Positions 49,574-62,465 of a stretch of DNA of 64,000 bases are shown here, piece after piece. Below the pieces are notes generated by a model. The model ran no database searches. It was given only the letters and a program-made list of their open reading frames with translations, and was not told the origin of the DNA. Each line of letters starts with the position of its first letter. Position 1 is the stretch's first letter. The DNA is taken from contig OY978525.1 of the NCBI GenBank assembly GCA_963854835.1, positions 114,651,018 to 114,715,017 on the forward strand, written 5' to 3'. The position numbers were made by a program, and so were the translations under genes. The DNA comes from Megamerina dolium (taxonomy: Eukaryota; Arthropoda; Insecta; Diptera; Megamerinidae).

Positions 49574-49726
49574 GTTATACTTGGTCTTTTGGTACCTGTC
49601 TATATTAGACATTTGGATTTTAAATCAAAAGAGGAACTACAACAAATGCCACAAACCGAAGAGGAACATTTAGAGAATCAAAATTTAGATAACGATGATT
49701 CTGATCGCTCACAACCGGATGCTGAG
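49574..49726 (+). CDS. Trpm: Trpm exon 16 (start of linker before TM1)
   Basis: The acceptor is GCATTTTAG|GTT and the donor is GAG|GTGAGA. It has 51 codons in phase 0 at both ends. The peptide starts VILGLLVPVYIRHLDFKSKE and becomes acidic (EEHLENQNLDNDDSDRSQPD). This is the pre-transmembrane linker, the place where TRPM mRNAs are often alternatively spliced. Confidence 0.96.
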
Positions 49727-50285
49727 GTGAGAATGCCCTTTCAGTTTTCTATTATTTATATACTTTTTTTTCTGTTAAACGTTTTATATATGATCAATAC
49801 TTTGGATAACAACAATTTTAAGCACCTAAAAAAAAAGAAAAAGAATAAATCTAATACAGTAATTATCTATTAAAGGTTTACATTCAAACATGCAAAATTT
49901 ACACATACTATTCCAAATTATTTGTCAATAATTATGTGTCAATATTCATGATGAATGAATCCCTTTATTTGATTTTCCCCATTTCAAGTAAAACTCCATA
50001 ATTTCTTATATATAACTTTTTTGTTTGGGGAATTCTTATATTTTATTGTTGTTGATCTTATTGTTGTTTTCTCAATTTTATATTCTTTTAAAACGTTATA
50101 CCAATATTATAATTCCTGATTGTATATACATTTACAAAATACCTTTCTATGATGCTATGATTGAAATGATTGTGTCTAAAATTGGATGAAGAAACAATTT
50201 TAGATGCATTTTGCAAACATACCAAATTAATAATATCAACTACTATTTTTTTTAATACTCTACTCCTATATACGTATTTTTTCTA

Positions 50286-50305
50286 ACTACTACCACTACA
50301 ACTAT

Positions 50306-50349
<44 letters not shown>

Positions 50350-50350
50350 T
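50286..50350. repeat. (ACT)n microsatellite
   Basis: About 15 ACT/CTA units just upstream of optional linker exon A, within the intron's acceptor side. Confidence 0.9.
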
Positions 50351-50371
50351 TACTACTACCATTATTTTTAG

Positions 50372-50443
50372 AATGCTCTTACAAAAGCGAAAAGATCAAT
50401 TTCTTTGAAATGTAGGATGGGCAGTAATAATAATCCGGACAAG
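50372..50443 (+). CDS. Trpm: Trpm optional linker exon A
   Basis: This 72-base stretch (24 codons) has acceptor ATTATTTTTAG|AAT and donor AAG|GTAGTA and is in phase 0 on both sides. The peptide NALTKAKRSISLKCRMGSNN is basic and ends NPDK. It lies one small intron after exon 16 and could be spliced in or out without changing frame. Its open, non-repetitive coding character right after an ACT microsatellite supports a real cassette exon. No transcript evidence is available here. Confidence 0.6.
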
Positions 50444-51232
50444 GTAGTAATACAAAATTAAAAAAAAAAAAAAAATAAATAAATCCTTTTACTCCATTCA
50501 TTCATATGTGCTCGTATAAATATGAGTTTATCATGTAGTTGCATATATATGTCGAATGAATGTACTATGCATTTTACACATGTATACTTGTAGATAGACA
50601 AGTAAAATATTACTTTTATACCTGCGATATATATATATATAGTAGATATATGTATATTATTTGTAACTAAATAGCATTTTATTCGAAATTTTATTATTTT
50701 GAAATTTTTCTATGTAATATTACATAGTGTCTATGTATTTATCATCATTATCTTGTCACTACATAAGGAAGTGTAAATAAAGTGAAAGTGTCATAATCAC
50801 GATAATCACGATAATTGTTTGTGTGTGTGTGTGTATGTGTAAAAATATACCCCGTGAGAATAAATTATATAATTGTGTGTCCCACTTTGTCTTTCTCTAT
50901 GTGCGTGCGTGTGTGTATGTGCATAATAATTGTTGTTGTTGTAGTTGTTGTTGTTGTTACCCCAGATATGATGTGTATAATGAATATGTATTTAAATCGT
51001 GTTATCTTTGCTGCGTCCCATCTCTTTGGTGTCTCTAACTAATTTATTGCATTTTTTTAAAATATATTTTCTAAATTATCATAATAAATGACTAATAAAT
51101 ATAGATTTATTTGTAATAAATATTTATTATATATTATAAATATATAATATTTTCTATATTTTCAATAATTATTGGCATATGATTATTTTAATTAATTAGA
51201 AATTTGCATTTATTTATTCTATATGTATATGT

Positions 51233-51404
51233 AGCTTCTAAAAAGAACTCTGTGACAAAGCTCAGAAAAAGTGATGTCGCAAGGGTTCTGCCGTTCGGAA
51301 CCGGCTAAAATAAGTAGGTCCCTTCTGATACTGTCCAAAATTTAACACGCACAACAGTAATTGAAGAGAAGCTCGGCCAATGAGCCCTTCGGGGCTTTAA
51401 GTGC

Positions 51405-51412
<8 letters not shown>
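51233..51412 (+). mobile_element. SINE copy 5, 3' half
   Basis: Starts GCTTCTAAAAAGAACTCTG and continues with the family body GTGATGTCGCAAGGGTTCTG to GGGGCTTTAAGTGCCACATA, then runs into (TA)n at 51410-51435. The tRNA head is absent. Confidence 0.85.
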
Positions 51413-51441
<29 letters not shown>

Positions 51442-52009
51442 GTATATTTTTAATATGTATTTTAAAAAAATTTTTATTTTGAGTTAATACATTGTATTTA
51501 ATGTTTTAATATTTTAATTTATTTGGCAATTAATTCAAAATAATTTAATTCCATATATACATAACATTTGCTAATTTACAAAAAAAAAAAAAAAAAAAAT
51601 TTATATATTTTATATTTACCATTATGTGATTAAAATATTATTTAAATAGAATTATGATTAGCATTAGGAAATGTAAATATAGTTAATTGGAAGTAAAAAT
51701 TTGAAATGTTACTAGACTGGAAAATAAACAAATTATATATTTTTGTTTGACACAAATATACATTTAAACAATTTTATTCTTATCACATTTCCAATCATGC
51801 ATAATTCGTGATTGATTCTCACATCTTTCACTTTATTCAAATGTATTTCATGTTTAAAGAGAAAATAAAAATAATAAAAATTTGTTCAGAGGATGGAAAG
51901 CCATAATGGAAAGTATTAATATGTTATATACTCATTTCATATATATATAGATTAGGGTGGTCCTTTAAATCAAATCAATGATTTTTTAAGTTTCGCCCTC
52001 TCAATCGGC

Positions 52010-52320
52010 AATACCGGTCGCGATTGGAAATGGTTAAAGCGTATTGTACATGGGTCATAGTTCCGATTTCTCTATGAAGACTCAAATAATTTAAATGCAT
52101 TTTTTTATTCATATAATACCCAAGATCTGCGCTATTATAGTCGAAGATATCACATATAAAATTTTGTTCCGATTGGATACGGTTAAGGTATGTCGCATAG
52201 GGTCCAAAGTTTAGATTCCTCGATGGAGACTCAAAAAATTTAAATTAATTTTTTCCTCTCTAATACCCGAAATCGACACTACTATTGGACTATAGGGAAA
52301 TTAGTCACGGGGAGCCTAAT
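52010..52320. repeat. Diverged tandem dimer, unit about 150 bp
   Basis: The blocks CGATTGGAAATGGTTAAAGC (52021) and CGATTGGATACGGTTAAGGT (52171) start two similar units. Each continues with a GTC-A-AGTT segment, then GAAGACTCAAATAATTTAAA or GGAGACTCAAAAAATTTAAA, then TAATACCC. No coding capacity seen. It lies directly upstream of the mariner remnant at 52345. Confidence 0.75.
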
Positions 52321-52344
52321 CGGGCGAATACCATGAATCATTAA

Positions 52345-53150
52345 TCAAAAAATCAAATTGTTAGTAAAAGAAAAAAAAAAATAATAATAATAAAATAAAT
52401 CGGTGATATGTGATGCACGATGTGCAAGTGTATTATCATAAAATAATCCCCAACTGCATGGGACTCTCGATATGTAAGACGAATACGATGTAGCAAACGG
52501 TTCATAACACAGCACAATACACTTCAGTATTAACCGTTGAACCATTTGGAACAAACTTTTTATGGAAAATTTGGAATCGTAAAAAGAAGCATTGAGCATT
52601 GTTTTCATTTTAGACTTAATTAAATGAGCTTTTTTTTTGAATTTTCTTAGACTAGTGACCGCCATTCAGCACTTTTATGCTCGGTTTCTAATTCATCTTG
52701 AAAACACCATGTCTGTCTCATCAGCTGTTACAGCTGATTTCACGAAGTATTCGCCACGTCGAGCAAGTTTAATAATATCTTTGCAATGCTCGATTCGATT
52801 CAATTTTTGATCATTCGTTAAACGATGTTAAAGGATCATCGAATTTAGCTTCCGTAAACCAAATTTTTTTCAGTTAAAATGCGATAAATTGTTGTTTTGT
52901 CTATTCCTAGTTCCATTTCTTAATGAAGATTTTTTGCAAACTTTCACAAAATCACGTACTGTTTTCAATATTTTCTTCAGTAATCGCATTACATGGTCGA
53001 CCTGGATGTTCATCATAATCATTCACATCTTCTCTGCCCCCTTTAAATCATCGATGCCACTCAAAAACATGTATTCTGGATAATTAATCATCATCATAAG
53101 CAATTTGAAGCATTGGAAGCATTTTGGTGCAACTTTTACTATTTGTAACA
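52345..53150 (-). mobile_element. Decayed mariner (FVPNGST type)
   Basis: The minus strand reads VFKMN at the WVFQYD position, then KMKTMLNASFYDSK, KKFVPNGSTVNTEVYC, and later FYDNTLAHRASHI, corresponding to the mariner 'LHDNAPAHRA' block with the catalytic Asp still present. Frameshifts and stops abound and the third Asp region is lost into an ATT repeat. Confidence 0.65.
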
Positions 53151-54068
53151 TAACATATAATATATATTCTTTGTTTTTTTTTTTTGCTTTCCTTCATTTT
53201 TCGACCGAAACTCAAAAACTAATGTCATGAAATTTCGTCAGATAATTAAACAAGGTTCACAATACATAAACCATTAAAAAGCTTATAGATGACAGTACTT
53301 ATTCCTTTATCTACATTAACAATCCGGATTATTTTGTGACAAAGGGTTATATACAGAAGTTTGAAAACCATACTTTTGTATGACCAGTACGCGTGGATTT
53401 TATCAGATATCGTTGATTTACAAATACATCCACTTGTTGGTAAAAATAATCTTTAGCACCAATTTATAAATCCATTTCTGTATAAATATAGCACTTACCG
53501 TGCGAATAGATAGATAGACAGATTTTTGCTTACATATATGCTTCATATGTATATGTCTTCCCTTCTAATGGATGTTAGAAACAAAAGCAGGGCAGGTATA
53601 ATGAGAAGAAAAATAATATGAACTTAGATAAGACTCGATAATGATTTGTTGAGACCATAACATAGCATCTCCCCAAAGGTGATGTTTCCGTGACGAAGCA
53701 ATGATTTATGGCTGTGAACTGTTCAGCTGCTTCCTTGGAAAAATAATATTTCACTTTCGAAGCAATTGCTTTCATTCCGAAATAATCATAACAGCCTGAA
53801 ACAACTACTTCGAAACAAATATGTTTCAAGAGAAGTGCATTTTACAAGGGCATATGCAAGCACAAATTATTGTTTAGGTTTTTTAATGTAATTGACGATG
53901 ATGACACTTTGAAAATTAGAACGAATTCGGTTGACAGATTGACTATTAAATAAATGTTTTCGTTTTTCAAAGAATATTCGATACTTGTCACTATAGTTCA
54001 TTTAGTAATGTGAAAATAATGTTATGTGAAAATGAACCGTATCATAGCTAAATGGCTACTTGTATATA
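53151..54068. other. Intron, no feature recognised
   Basis: The ORF at 53575-53829 (minus) has no motif and no splice context, so I leave it unassigned. Confidence 0.5.
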
Positions 54069-55045
54069 CAGGGTTAGGCGATTGAAGTGTTACCAACTAC
54101 ACACAGGTATATCTGTCAAACCGATATTACCAACTACGTCAAATTCATACCAAAAATGGTTGTTTATATTATTTCGTCTACGTTTTGTAGAACAAAAGTT
54201 ATTTCAAATGACATTCAAACGTAATAGTGTGATTGCGTTATATTTGGCTGAATATTTACAACTAGCTATTATTCGTGAGCTCAAACACCTCAAAGTGAAT
54301 AAAATGTTTGTGAATTGTACCATAAATTGTTACAATGGTAGAGGCAGCATTGCCAAACGCAATGGAGGTGGACGAAATAAAAACAGCAACATCACCTGAA
54401 ATGGTACGGTAAGTGAAGGTTTGACTTGAATGAAATTCACGTCTTAGTAGTAATCAAATGGCCAAAGAACTGAAAATATTCCAGCGAAGCATCCGACACA
54501 TATTCCAAAATGTGCTCAAGGGTAAAGCCTTACAAGTTTCAAAAGGCACACAATCTTACACCAAATCAACAAAAAGTTAGACTCGAAAGAGCAAAGGAGT
54601 TGTTACGCTTGCACGAACGTGGCGAATTTTCAAACATTGTGTTCTCTGATGAGAAAAGTTTCTCTATTGACCATTTCATAAACTCTCAAAATGATAGTGT
54701 TTAGTTAAATGAATGCCAGATGCAAATCCTATGGACTATTCCATCTGGGCCATTTTGGAGAACAAGGTGAGGCCTAAAAAATGTGACATTATGGATGCGT
54801 TGAAGAAAGCCATTGTTCGGAAATGGTCCAAAATACCGGAAGATCAAATTCGTGAAGCATGCAACTCATTTTTTTTACCGTTTGAAGACCATAGTCAAGG
54901 CAAAAGGTGGCCACATCGAGCTAGAGTGAAATGATTTTTAATTGATTTATTTCCACAATTTTTGTAATTTGAATGAATAACAAATAATTTCATACAAAGA
55001 AGATATGGTCGCTTGAATAGGTAACACTTCAATCGACTAACTCTG
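54069..55045 (+). mobile_element. Internally deleted Tc1-like element
   Basis: The ends CAGGGTTAGGCGATTGAAGT and ACTTCAATCGACTAACTCTG are inverted, with TA next to the left end. The transposase pieces are KPYKFQKAHNLTPNQQKVRL, FSNIVFSDEKSFSIDHFINS (first Asp), then MPDANPMDYSIWAILENKVR and KKAIVRKWSKIPEDQIREAC. The roughly 130 residues between first and third acidic motif, including the second Asp, are deleted. Confidence 0.85.
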
Positions 55046-55718
55046 GTATACAATATAATTATAATTATATTTATAATTACATTATTATAATTATAATTAT
55101 AGTATGTATAATATTAAATTTTAATTAGGTAAATGCGTAGTTAATAAACAAATAATACATATGATTTTGCACAAATATACATACATAATACATATAAAAG
55201 CTGAAGTTTGTTTTGCAAAAATTTTCAAAAGTCCATATTGTACAGAAACCATACCACATACCACACATAATATATTATTTGATTATATAATTTAATTACA
55301 AATACATACACACATACATACATACATACATACATATATACTACATATAGTATATTGTACATTTTTTAAAGCATTACTTGGAAGCTATTATTTTATTGCT
55401 TATGTTTTTGAAATTATTTTCAATGCCTAACGGCATCGCTAGCTGTGTTTTATACGTGCCTCTAACAACAAACATATATGCTCGTACTTATAATAGCAAT
55501 ACGTAGAAAAATATTTCTTCTAATAATAACTATTTTTTTTTTTTTTGTTCTTATCTTCTATTCTATTCTCTTCATATATCACATTCTCTTTTTTTCTTCT
55601 CTCTCTCTCTCTCTCGCTCTATTGCTTTCTTTATCCTGACTACGTCCTATAAAAATTATACAATCACAAACTAAAAAAATAAAAAAAATGAACAAATTAA
55701 ACAAACAAATATTTGTAG

Positions 55719-55781
55719 TGTAAATTATTACGTTTTGAAAAAACGTCACCAGCGACAGCAAGTCTAACACATTCAACTAAC
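55719..55781 (+). CDS. Trpm: Trpm optional linker exon B
   Basis: This stretch has 21 codons (63 bases) in phase 0 on both sides. The donor AAC|GTAAGTG is strong, and the acceptor ATATTTGTAG|TGT has a weak pyrimidine tract. The peptide CKLLRFEKTSPATASLTHST ends with Asn. A Ser/Thr-rich, membrane-free insert suits the linker. Evidence is splice signals and phase only. Confidence 0.4.
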
Positions 55782-56424
55782 GTAAGTGTTTGTTTTCAAA
55801 TACTTACATATTTCATATAATATCGACTTATTTTTGTGTGTGTATGTATGTGTGTGTGTGCGTAATATAGATGTTGGCTTTTAAGTATCGTACTTAATGA
55901 TAGCATTGCATAGGCATATTATGATTGTGCTTGATAGAGAGCTTGTTATATATACATACAATTTTTTTTTTTTTTGCTTTGTATTTTGCTTAGGATATTC
56001 ATTTGTTGATTCATTTAGTGAAATTTGATATTAGATGACGTATTGAAGCAGTTATTTACCTAATAATACATACTACAAAACGAATCCAAACGTTGTAATC
56101 ACACTATAAACTCAATAAAAACATCAAACTGAATGAGACAGAGTAAACTGTCTGAGGCATATGTGACCTTATTAATTGTAATTATTACTGTGCTATAATG
56201 CATATAAACAATTGTTTTTATAGCTCCTTAAAAATAGTAAAAATAGCCATTTCACATATAGACGAGTACTATTTCGTGACTTCAAGTTAATGTCAAAATG
56301 TTGTAGCACAAAGTGCAAAAGCAAACCAATATTACAGATATAATTATGACATTCATGTTAACAATTTTGTCACAATATTATTAAATTATATTCATTTATT
56401 TTACCAAATACTCATTTTGCATTG

Positions 56425-56460
<36 letters not shown>

Positions 56461-56866
56461 TTTTATGATTCAATCATTCTCCATGCCATTTTCCTATATT
56501 TTATTTAATACCTTTAATACTTATACATACATGCTTTCATTTTATATGCAATCATATTTATTCATGTGAAGTTGGGTAGATCAAATTAATATAGCAGAAA
56601 AAAAGCAACTACCGATGATTCGAAGTAAATTCACAAAAAAACCATGAGTCCAAACTCATTCCTGGTCTATGTTTTTCAAATTTTTTGTTTCGTATGGTTA
56701 GCAATACTTATTTACTAAAATAATCTAATCACAGCTATATAAATGTGAGCCATTTTTTGCTGAAAAATTTATAATTTTAATGTTGTTATTTAATGCTGAA
56801 TCACCCTAATGTTATGTACGAGTACTTACGTTTGTTCCGAAATAAATTCATATGCACATGTATGTA
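55782..56866. other. Intron, ATT microsatellite
   Basis: ATT run near 56428-56457. Otherwise AT-rich and unassigned. Confidence 0.6.
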
Positions 56867-58120
56867 CAAGGTGCGACAATTATGTATTAAAACTGCCTCT
56901 TAAAACACAATTACACAAAACACGATATCTGCTAATTTTTCGGTATATTTATTCGAAATATTCTCCACCTGATTCAATACACTTGTTACATCGATTTAAT
57001 AGTGATTCCACCGCATGTTCCAGCTCATTTCTCGGAATTGCATCCAGTGCCCTCGTCGAAGCCCTTTGTATGGTCTGAATGTCATCAAAAAAGCATCCTT
57101 TCAACTTCAATTTCAGTTTTGGGAAGAAAAAGAAGTCGCAGAAGGTGCCAAATCAGCTGAATACGACGGGTGATTTAACACACAGACCTGATTCCGAGCC
57201 AAAAATTGACGAACAATATGTGCTGTGTGACTCGGTGCATTATCGTGCAACAGAGACCAAGCGGTATTCTGGTCGAATACGATGTATTCTGGACATCAAA
57301 CGCTTCAAAACTTCGAGGTAACATGCGGAAGTAACTGTTGGACCAGTTGGAACAAATTCTTTGTGGATAATTCCTTTGCTATCGAAGAATGTGATGAGCA
57401 TTGTTTTGATTTTTGATGGAACTTTTCGTGTTTTTTTGGCTTGTGGTTAGTTTTTTGATTTCCATTCCGGACTTTGACGCTTGGTTTCTGGATCGTATTG
57501 AAAACACCATGTTTCATCACCCGAAACAATTGTTTTCAGGAAGTTTAGATCATTTTCTGCAGCTGCAACCATGTCTCTAGAATGACTGACTCTCATTAAT
57601 TTTTGGTCCTCGGACAATGTTTGTTTTGTCCAAATCCTCGTGAAGAATGAGTCGGATAGTTTCTCTGTTGATGTTTCTTAAGGTCTCTTCCATCATTTTC
57701 ACTGAAGCATTGCGGTCTTCTGTAATAAAACCACGAACTTTCTGGATCGCTTCCGGCGGCCTTTTTTCTTTATTTTCATCTTCCATATTCCATTTTTATG
57801 CCATATAAAAACCTTTGATCTTGATAAACAAGCATCGCCATACGCTTGCTGCATCATTCCGATTGTTTCTGATGCACTTTTAACAATTTTTGCGTGGATT
57901 TTAATTACCTCTCTTTGCTCCATGTTAAAATTTCAACATCAAACGAACACGTGTTTTGTAAAGTGAATGTCAGTAAACATTAAATGTCAACCAAATGTCA
58001 TGAAATTTTGACAGTTAGTAGAGGAAGGTTGAAGCTTCAAAACGCATATCCTCACACATAGATGGCGCGCTTGGTTGCTGAGATATGGTTCGAGTCTTAA
58101 TGCATAATTGTCGCACCTTG
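56867..58120 (-). mobile_element. Full-length mariner, 1254 bp, inactivated
   Basis: The termini CAAGGTGCGACAATTATGTA and CATAATTGTCGCACCTTG are inverted, with TA duplications at 56865 and 58121. The minus strand starts MEQREVIKIHAKIVKSASET and continues MMQQAYGDACLSRSKVFIWH, a mariner HTH, then INRETIRLILHEDLDKTNIV. Then shifts follow, NNAHHILR, NWSNSYFRM, and HRVTQHI. The ORF has several frameshifts. Confidence 0.87.
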
Positions 58121-58340
58121 TATATACTCATTTATAGATGTACATACATATGCTGTATATTGTATTTAATGCTTTTGCATATATACTTTCATAAATATGT
58201 ACATACATACGTATGTATATACACTTTGTTCCTATTGTTCTCACGTACGTACTGGCATCTGTTCAACGCAGGCAAGCAACATTATTGCATGTTGCGAACA
58301 AATTGTAGTGACATCACATAACATACAAAGAGTACACAAC

Positions 58341-58371
<31 letters not shown>

Positions 58372-59403
58372 GTAATAGTAATAATATTAAATGAAATTAA
58401 ATAAACTGAAAAATATTCAAGAGTATGAAGAGTATTATGATAAAGTTTTTAGTTAAAAATATATGTATGGTGGGTTGTGTGCGTGTTTGTTTCATTCAAT
58501 TTACCACATAATGCAATAACTAAGCAGACAATAGGATTCACTATTGGACTAAGCGTATATAGTATACTTATGTATGTTATGTAAAATTTATTTAAGCAAA
58601 TGTATAATATGTTAGTTTTATAGGGTTTATCCAAATAGATTTAATTATATGGAAATAGTTGTTATTGCTCGTAAATACAAGAATACAATATACAACACAT
58701 GTTTATACTTACTCCCACAATTGAGTTGAGTATTTACAATGATAATCATTTGTATGTTTATAAGCATTGTTGACAGACAATGATGCGAACATATATATTG
58801 CATATACACATGTATCAGAATAAGCGAAAAGGGTACTCAATGCACTGAATTTGTACTTGTGTTCTATATATATGTCTGTATGTGGATATAAGTTGCAGAT
58901 ATTTAAGTGCTAATTTAGTACTAAGTTTTTTTTAGGGCGGTGAAATTATGTTGCTGAAATGTGTATATCATACAGGTTTAGATACGTTTTGCTTTGCTTA
59001 TGCTAATAAAACTTAATTAAATTAGAAAAGATTATTGGACGAGTAAATATTAATATTGAAAATGTATTAATTTTGTAGTTTGTACTTTTAGTGACTTTAT
59101 ATCTGTTGAATTTTGCCAATAGTATTAGAATGTGTGCAATTTAATTGTGTATAGAAGTAGTTTAAAGCTCTTAAATAGAAATTAATTGAAATTACTTGTT
59201 TTTATTATTTAATTAAGTACAAATATCATTGACAAAGAAGGAAGCACATTCACATATATAAATATGAGCTATGAAATAGTACATAAATGTATGATTCTGT
59301 TGCATGAGAGCGACCTATTATATTAAGTTTTGTAAAAACATTTGCGTGACTCAAAACTGGTAGGTTGATGTGGTAAATGGTGTCGCATAGTGGTCGCAAA
59401 TTT
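58121..59403. other. Intron, AAT microsatellite
   Basis: AAT run at 58341-58370, then AT-rich DNA without recognised features. Confidence 0.6.
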
Positions 59404-60315
59404 GACAAGGATTTGAAAAATAGAAATCCATTAGTTTTACATTAAATTGAAGGTTTTATTTAGCATAGTTAGAATGATCCGATTTAGGTCAAATATGCAC
59501 CGTTTTGTTCGATAACTTGTTGCCATTTTGATGATTATTTCATAATTACACTCGCATAGAAACCCTCGTCCCTATTTGCAAAAAACTGGGACAGTCGATT
59601 TTCACAAGCTTCTCTTGAGGCGAATTTCTCACTAGTAAAATCATTCGCCATAGACAGGAAGAGGAACTAATCACTTGGTGCCAGGTTCGTACTATAAGGT
59701 GGATGCATAAGAACCTCCCAACCAAGCTCCCGAAGCTTCTGGCGAGTCACTATGGATGTGTGTGGCCTGGCGTTGTCCTGATATAACACAATTCCGCTCC
59801 TATTGGCTAAAGCTGGCCGCTTCTGGGCGATTGCTTCCTTCAGATGGTCCAATTGTTGACAGTACAGGTTCGAATTAAGAGTTTGGCTCTAGGGGAGCAG
59901 CTCATAGTAGATGATTCCCTGCCCATCCCACCAAACACATAGCAAAACTTTCCTGACCGTCAATCCTGGCTTGGCCAGCGTTTGCGCCGGCTCACCGCGA
60001 TTCGATCACGACCGTATTCGCTTGACGTTGTCGTAAGTGACGTGACCCACTTTGAAGTTTTTTCGCGTTAACTCGTGTGACACCCATACATCGAGCTTCT
60101 TTTTGTATCCAGCCTTATTTAAATGGTTCCAAACGGTTTTTTGTGCAATGTTTGACGCGTGCTCAAAGAATACTGAGTCAAGCAATCACAAAAAAGTTTA
60201 TTTAGTACGAAAACCTATCTTTCTAATGCCATCTAGCTTAACACGATCGCACTTGTATAACGCAAGATACAGATTACTAAAGTCATCTATTGGAAAAATA
60301 ATCTAGAGAAGTAAA
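59404..60315 (-). mobile_element. Cecropia-type mariner, copy 3
   Basis: Inverted ends resemble those of the copies at 8694 and 44410 (AATAGAAATCCATTAG on the left). The minus strand reads MDHLKEAIAQKRPALANRSG, YQDNARPHTSIVTRQKLREL and MHPPYSTNLAPSD, where the Asp of SPDLAP is Asn. The DNA for the segment with the first Asp and for the N-terminus (DDE1 region around 60050-60150) is deleted. Confidence 0.85.
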
Positions 60316-61005
60316 CTATAAGTTCGATGTACGATAAGTATTCCATTCCAACATTCCCCCGAATATATCGTATCATTATCGCCTCCCCTTAAAAGACACT
60401 TATACAAAGATCATATTTTTTTTTATAAAATTGACCTCCCCCTCCGCCTCAAAGATACATATTCATTTTTGCTCCCCTACATCTTTCCTTTCTTCCAGTT
60501 TGCATACCTCATGCAAGATCAATTAAACTTTTCAATCCAATTCTAGATGAAAATATTAATGGATAACTGTGCGATTTTTTGTTCATTTTCCTCTCTATTG
60601 TGTGAACTTTGACCTCGATGGGACTCGTCGATGATCACCCTAGCCCTAGCTCTAGTCATTATTTCGTGCACGTATTTTTATATGGAATCTCACAAAAGCC
60701 AAGGTCTCGTGTATAAAAATTCGATAAAAAAATTCCATCGCATATAAACTGATAAGGCAATCATTTTAAGAATCCAATTTGCTCATTCTCGGCAAAATAT
60801 AGACTAAAGTTTCAAGTTTTTTTTTGTTTTTGTTGAGATTTTCTCATCGTATGAAGGGAAGGGAAAAAGTAGCCTTAGTCAAATTAAAATATCAACTCAA
60901 ACATTTCACTGCTGTTCGTATAGAAACTTATTTTTCTTGTGCATTTACAGATACTTCTTTGTTTTTGGCTTTATTTCATTAATCATAGGGTGTTTTAGTA
61001 TTATA
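60316..61005. other. Intron, somewhat pyrimidine-rich, unassigned
   Basis: Contains CCTCCCCTT and CCCCTCCGCC stretches unlike the flanks. No ORF or repeat match seen in the window. Confidence 0.5.
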
Positions 61006-61209
61006 TTAGGTTGGCAACTAAGTAATTGCCGATTTCACACATATTTTTGATATCTTTTGTCAATGTTATGATTTTTTCCTTCTGACATTGGTTAGCTGTA
61101 ACATTTTTCCATGCTTAAGAAGCAAATTGCATATAATTTTGTTTGAAGGTGGTAGTTTGGGGGAAATTTGTGTATGAAAACATCGGCAATTTCTTAGTTG
61201 CCAATCCAA
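61006..61209. mobile_element. 204-bp mariner-type MITE
   Basis: The ends TTAGGTTGGCAACTAAGTAA and TTCTTAGTTGCCAATCCAA are inverted over about 28 bases and are flanked by TA. It has no coding capacity. Such TTGGCAACTAAG termini belong to Tc1/mariner elements found in many insects. Confidence 0.85.
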
Positions 61210-61858
61210 TATTTATATAGCTCAGTGATGGTCTCACTTGATATGGCTGTTTTAAGCGATAATTAGCTTGAAGAATTTCATTTATACTATAGGTGTATAA
61301 CTCTTGAATCCATATGAGTACTATACAAGTCCATGCCCTCCATTTTAGGGCATAAAAAGTTGCACCGATCACCGTAACAAAAATTTCGGGGTGATTGTTT
61401 AAAATGTTTAGTTCTGCTATTCAAAAATTTTGATTCGTTGTAGTTGCATAGATTTTTACTGAATGGTCCATATGGGTTCTTCGTACTCCAAGGCGCTAGA
61501 AGCACTAGTGGTTGTATATGAGCCATCAATTTAATCCATCATTTAATAGCGATTTCAAGAATAATAATGTGTTGATTGAATATGGTGAGGGCTATAAAAA
61601 TGAAATTATTTATCATTGTGAATCATCCTATCACTTTCTATGTATCATTCACACTACATATATACATATACTCGTATTGGAGCAATTTCTTTTCATACTT
61701 TGCAATTTAAATGTTGAATAGTATAGAATATGTGATGTATGCGTACATAAAATTAGTATATTAGAATAACAAATATTTGGTTTTTTTTTTTGTTGAGTAA
61801 ATTAAATAATATAAAAATGATAAAATAAACAAAAATACTGGCGCCTAAACTTTTGCAG

Positions 61859-61915
61859 GCACTTTTGGCGGATACATATTCCTTGCGCGAAACTAAAGTT
61901 CAAGAAAATGGCAAA
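61859..61915 (+). CDS. Trpm: Trpm exon (ALLADTYS linker segment)
   Basis: The acceptor is AACTTTTGCAG|GCA and the donor is AAA|GTGAGT. The exon is 57 bases, phase 0 at both ends. The peptide ALLADTYSLRETKVQENGK resembles, from memory, the fly TRPM linker before the acidic segment and first membrane helix. It joins directly to exon 16 or to either optional exon. Confidence 0.8.
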
Positions 61916-62465
61916 GTGAGTAAAATATGTTTGTAGTCGTCATCAAAGAAGTATTTGATCATTTGATTAAACATTTTGTAGTGAAGCAACAAAAATATAA
62001 ATACATACATGATTATTTTTTTTTTTCTTTTTTACATTTATTATTTCCATATGTACGTAGTAGGTACTACTCATGCTTTTGATAACATTCTAGTTCACAT
62101 CAATTACACACTCGTATTGGGGCACCATAATGATATATATATGAAATAAATTCAATATTGCAAAATTTTTTCATACTCACCCATATACACACACACACAC
62201 ACACGCACACGAATAATTTTATAATTCTTACACATTTCGTCTATTTTCTATTCACAAACACACATTGATGATGATGATCACCATTCATATTTATTCAAAA
62301 CAATATTCACTCACTAAACTACCAAAAATACACCATAATATTTATTTGATATTTTTTGCTCTATTTTTTGTTGTTGTTTTTTTTTTCCAAATAAATAAAA
62401 ATATTTTATCCAATACTTACAAATGTAGTCTCATCAAAAGTGTACAACGAAATAATTAATTTCAG

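Noticed and set aside
53575..53829. 84-residue minus ORF as a small gene
   Set aside because: No homology, no acceptor or donor with sensible phase, and composition like the flanking intron.
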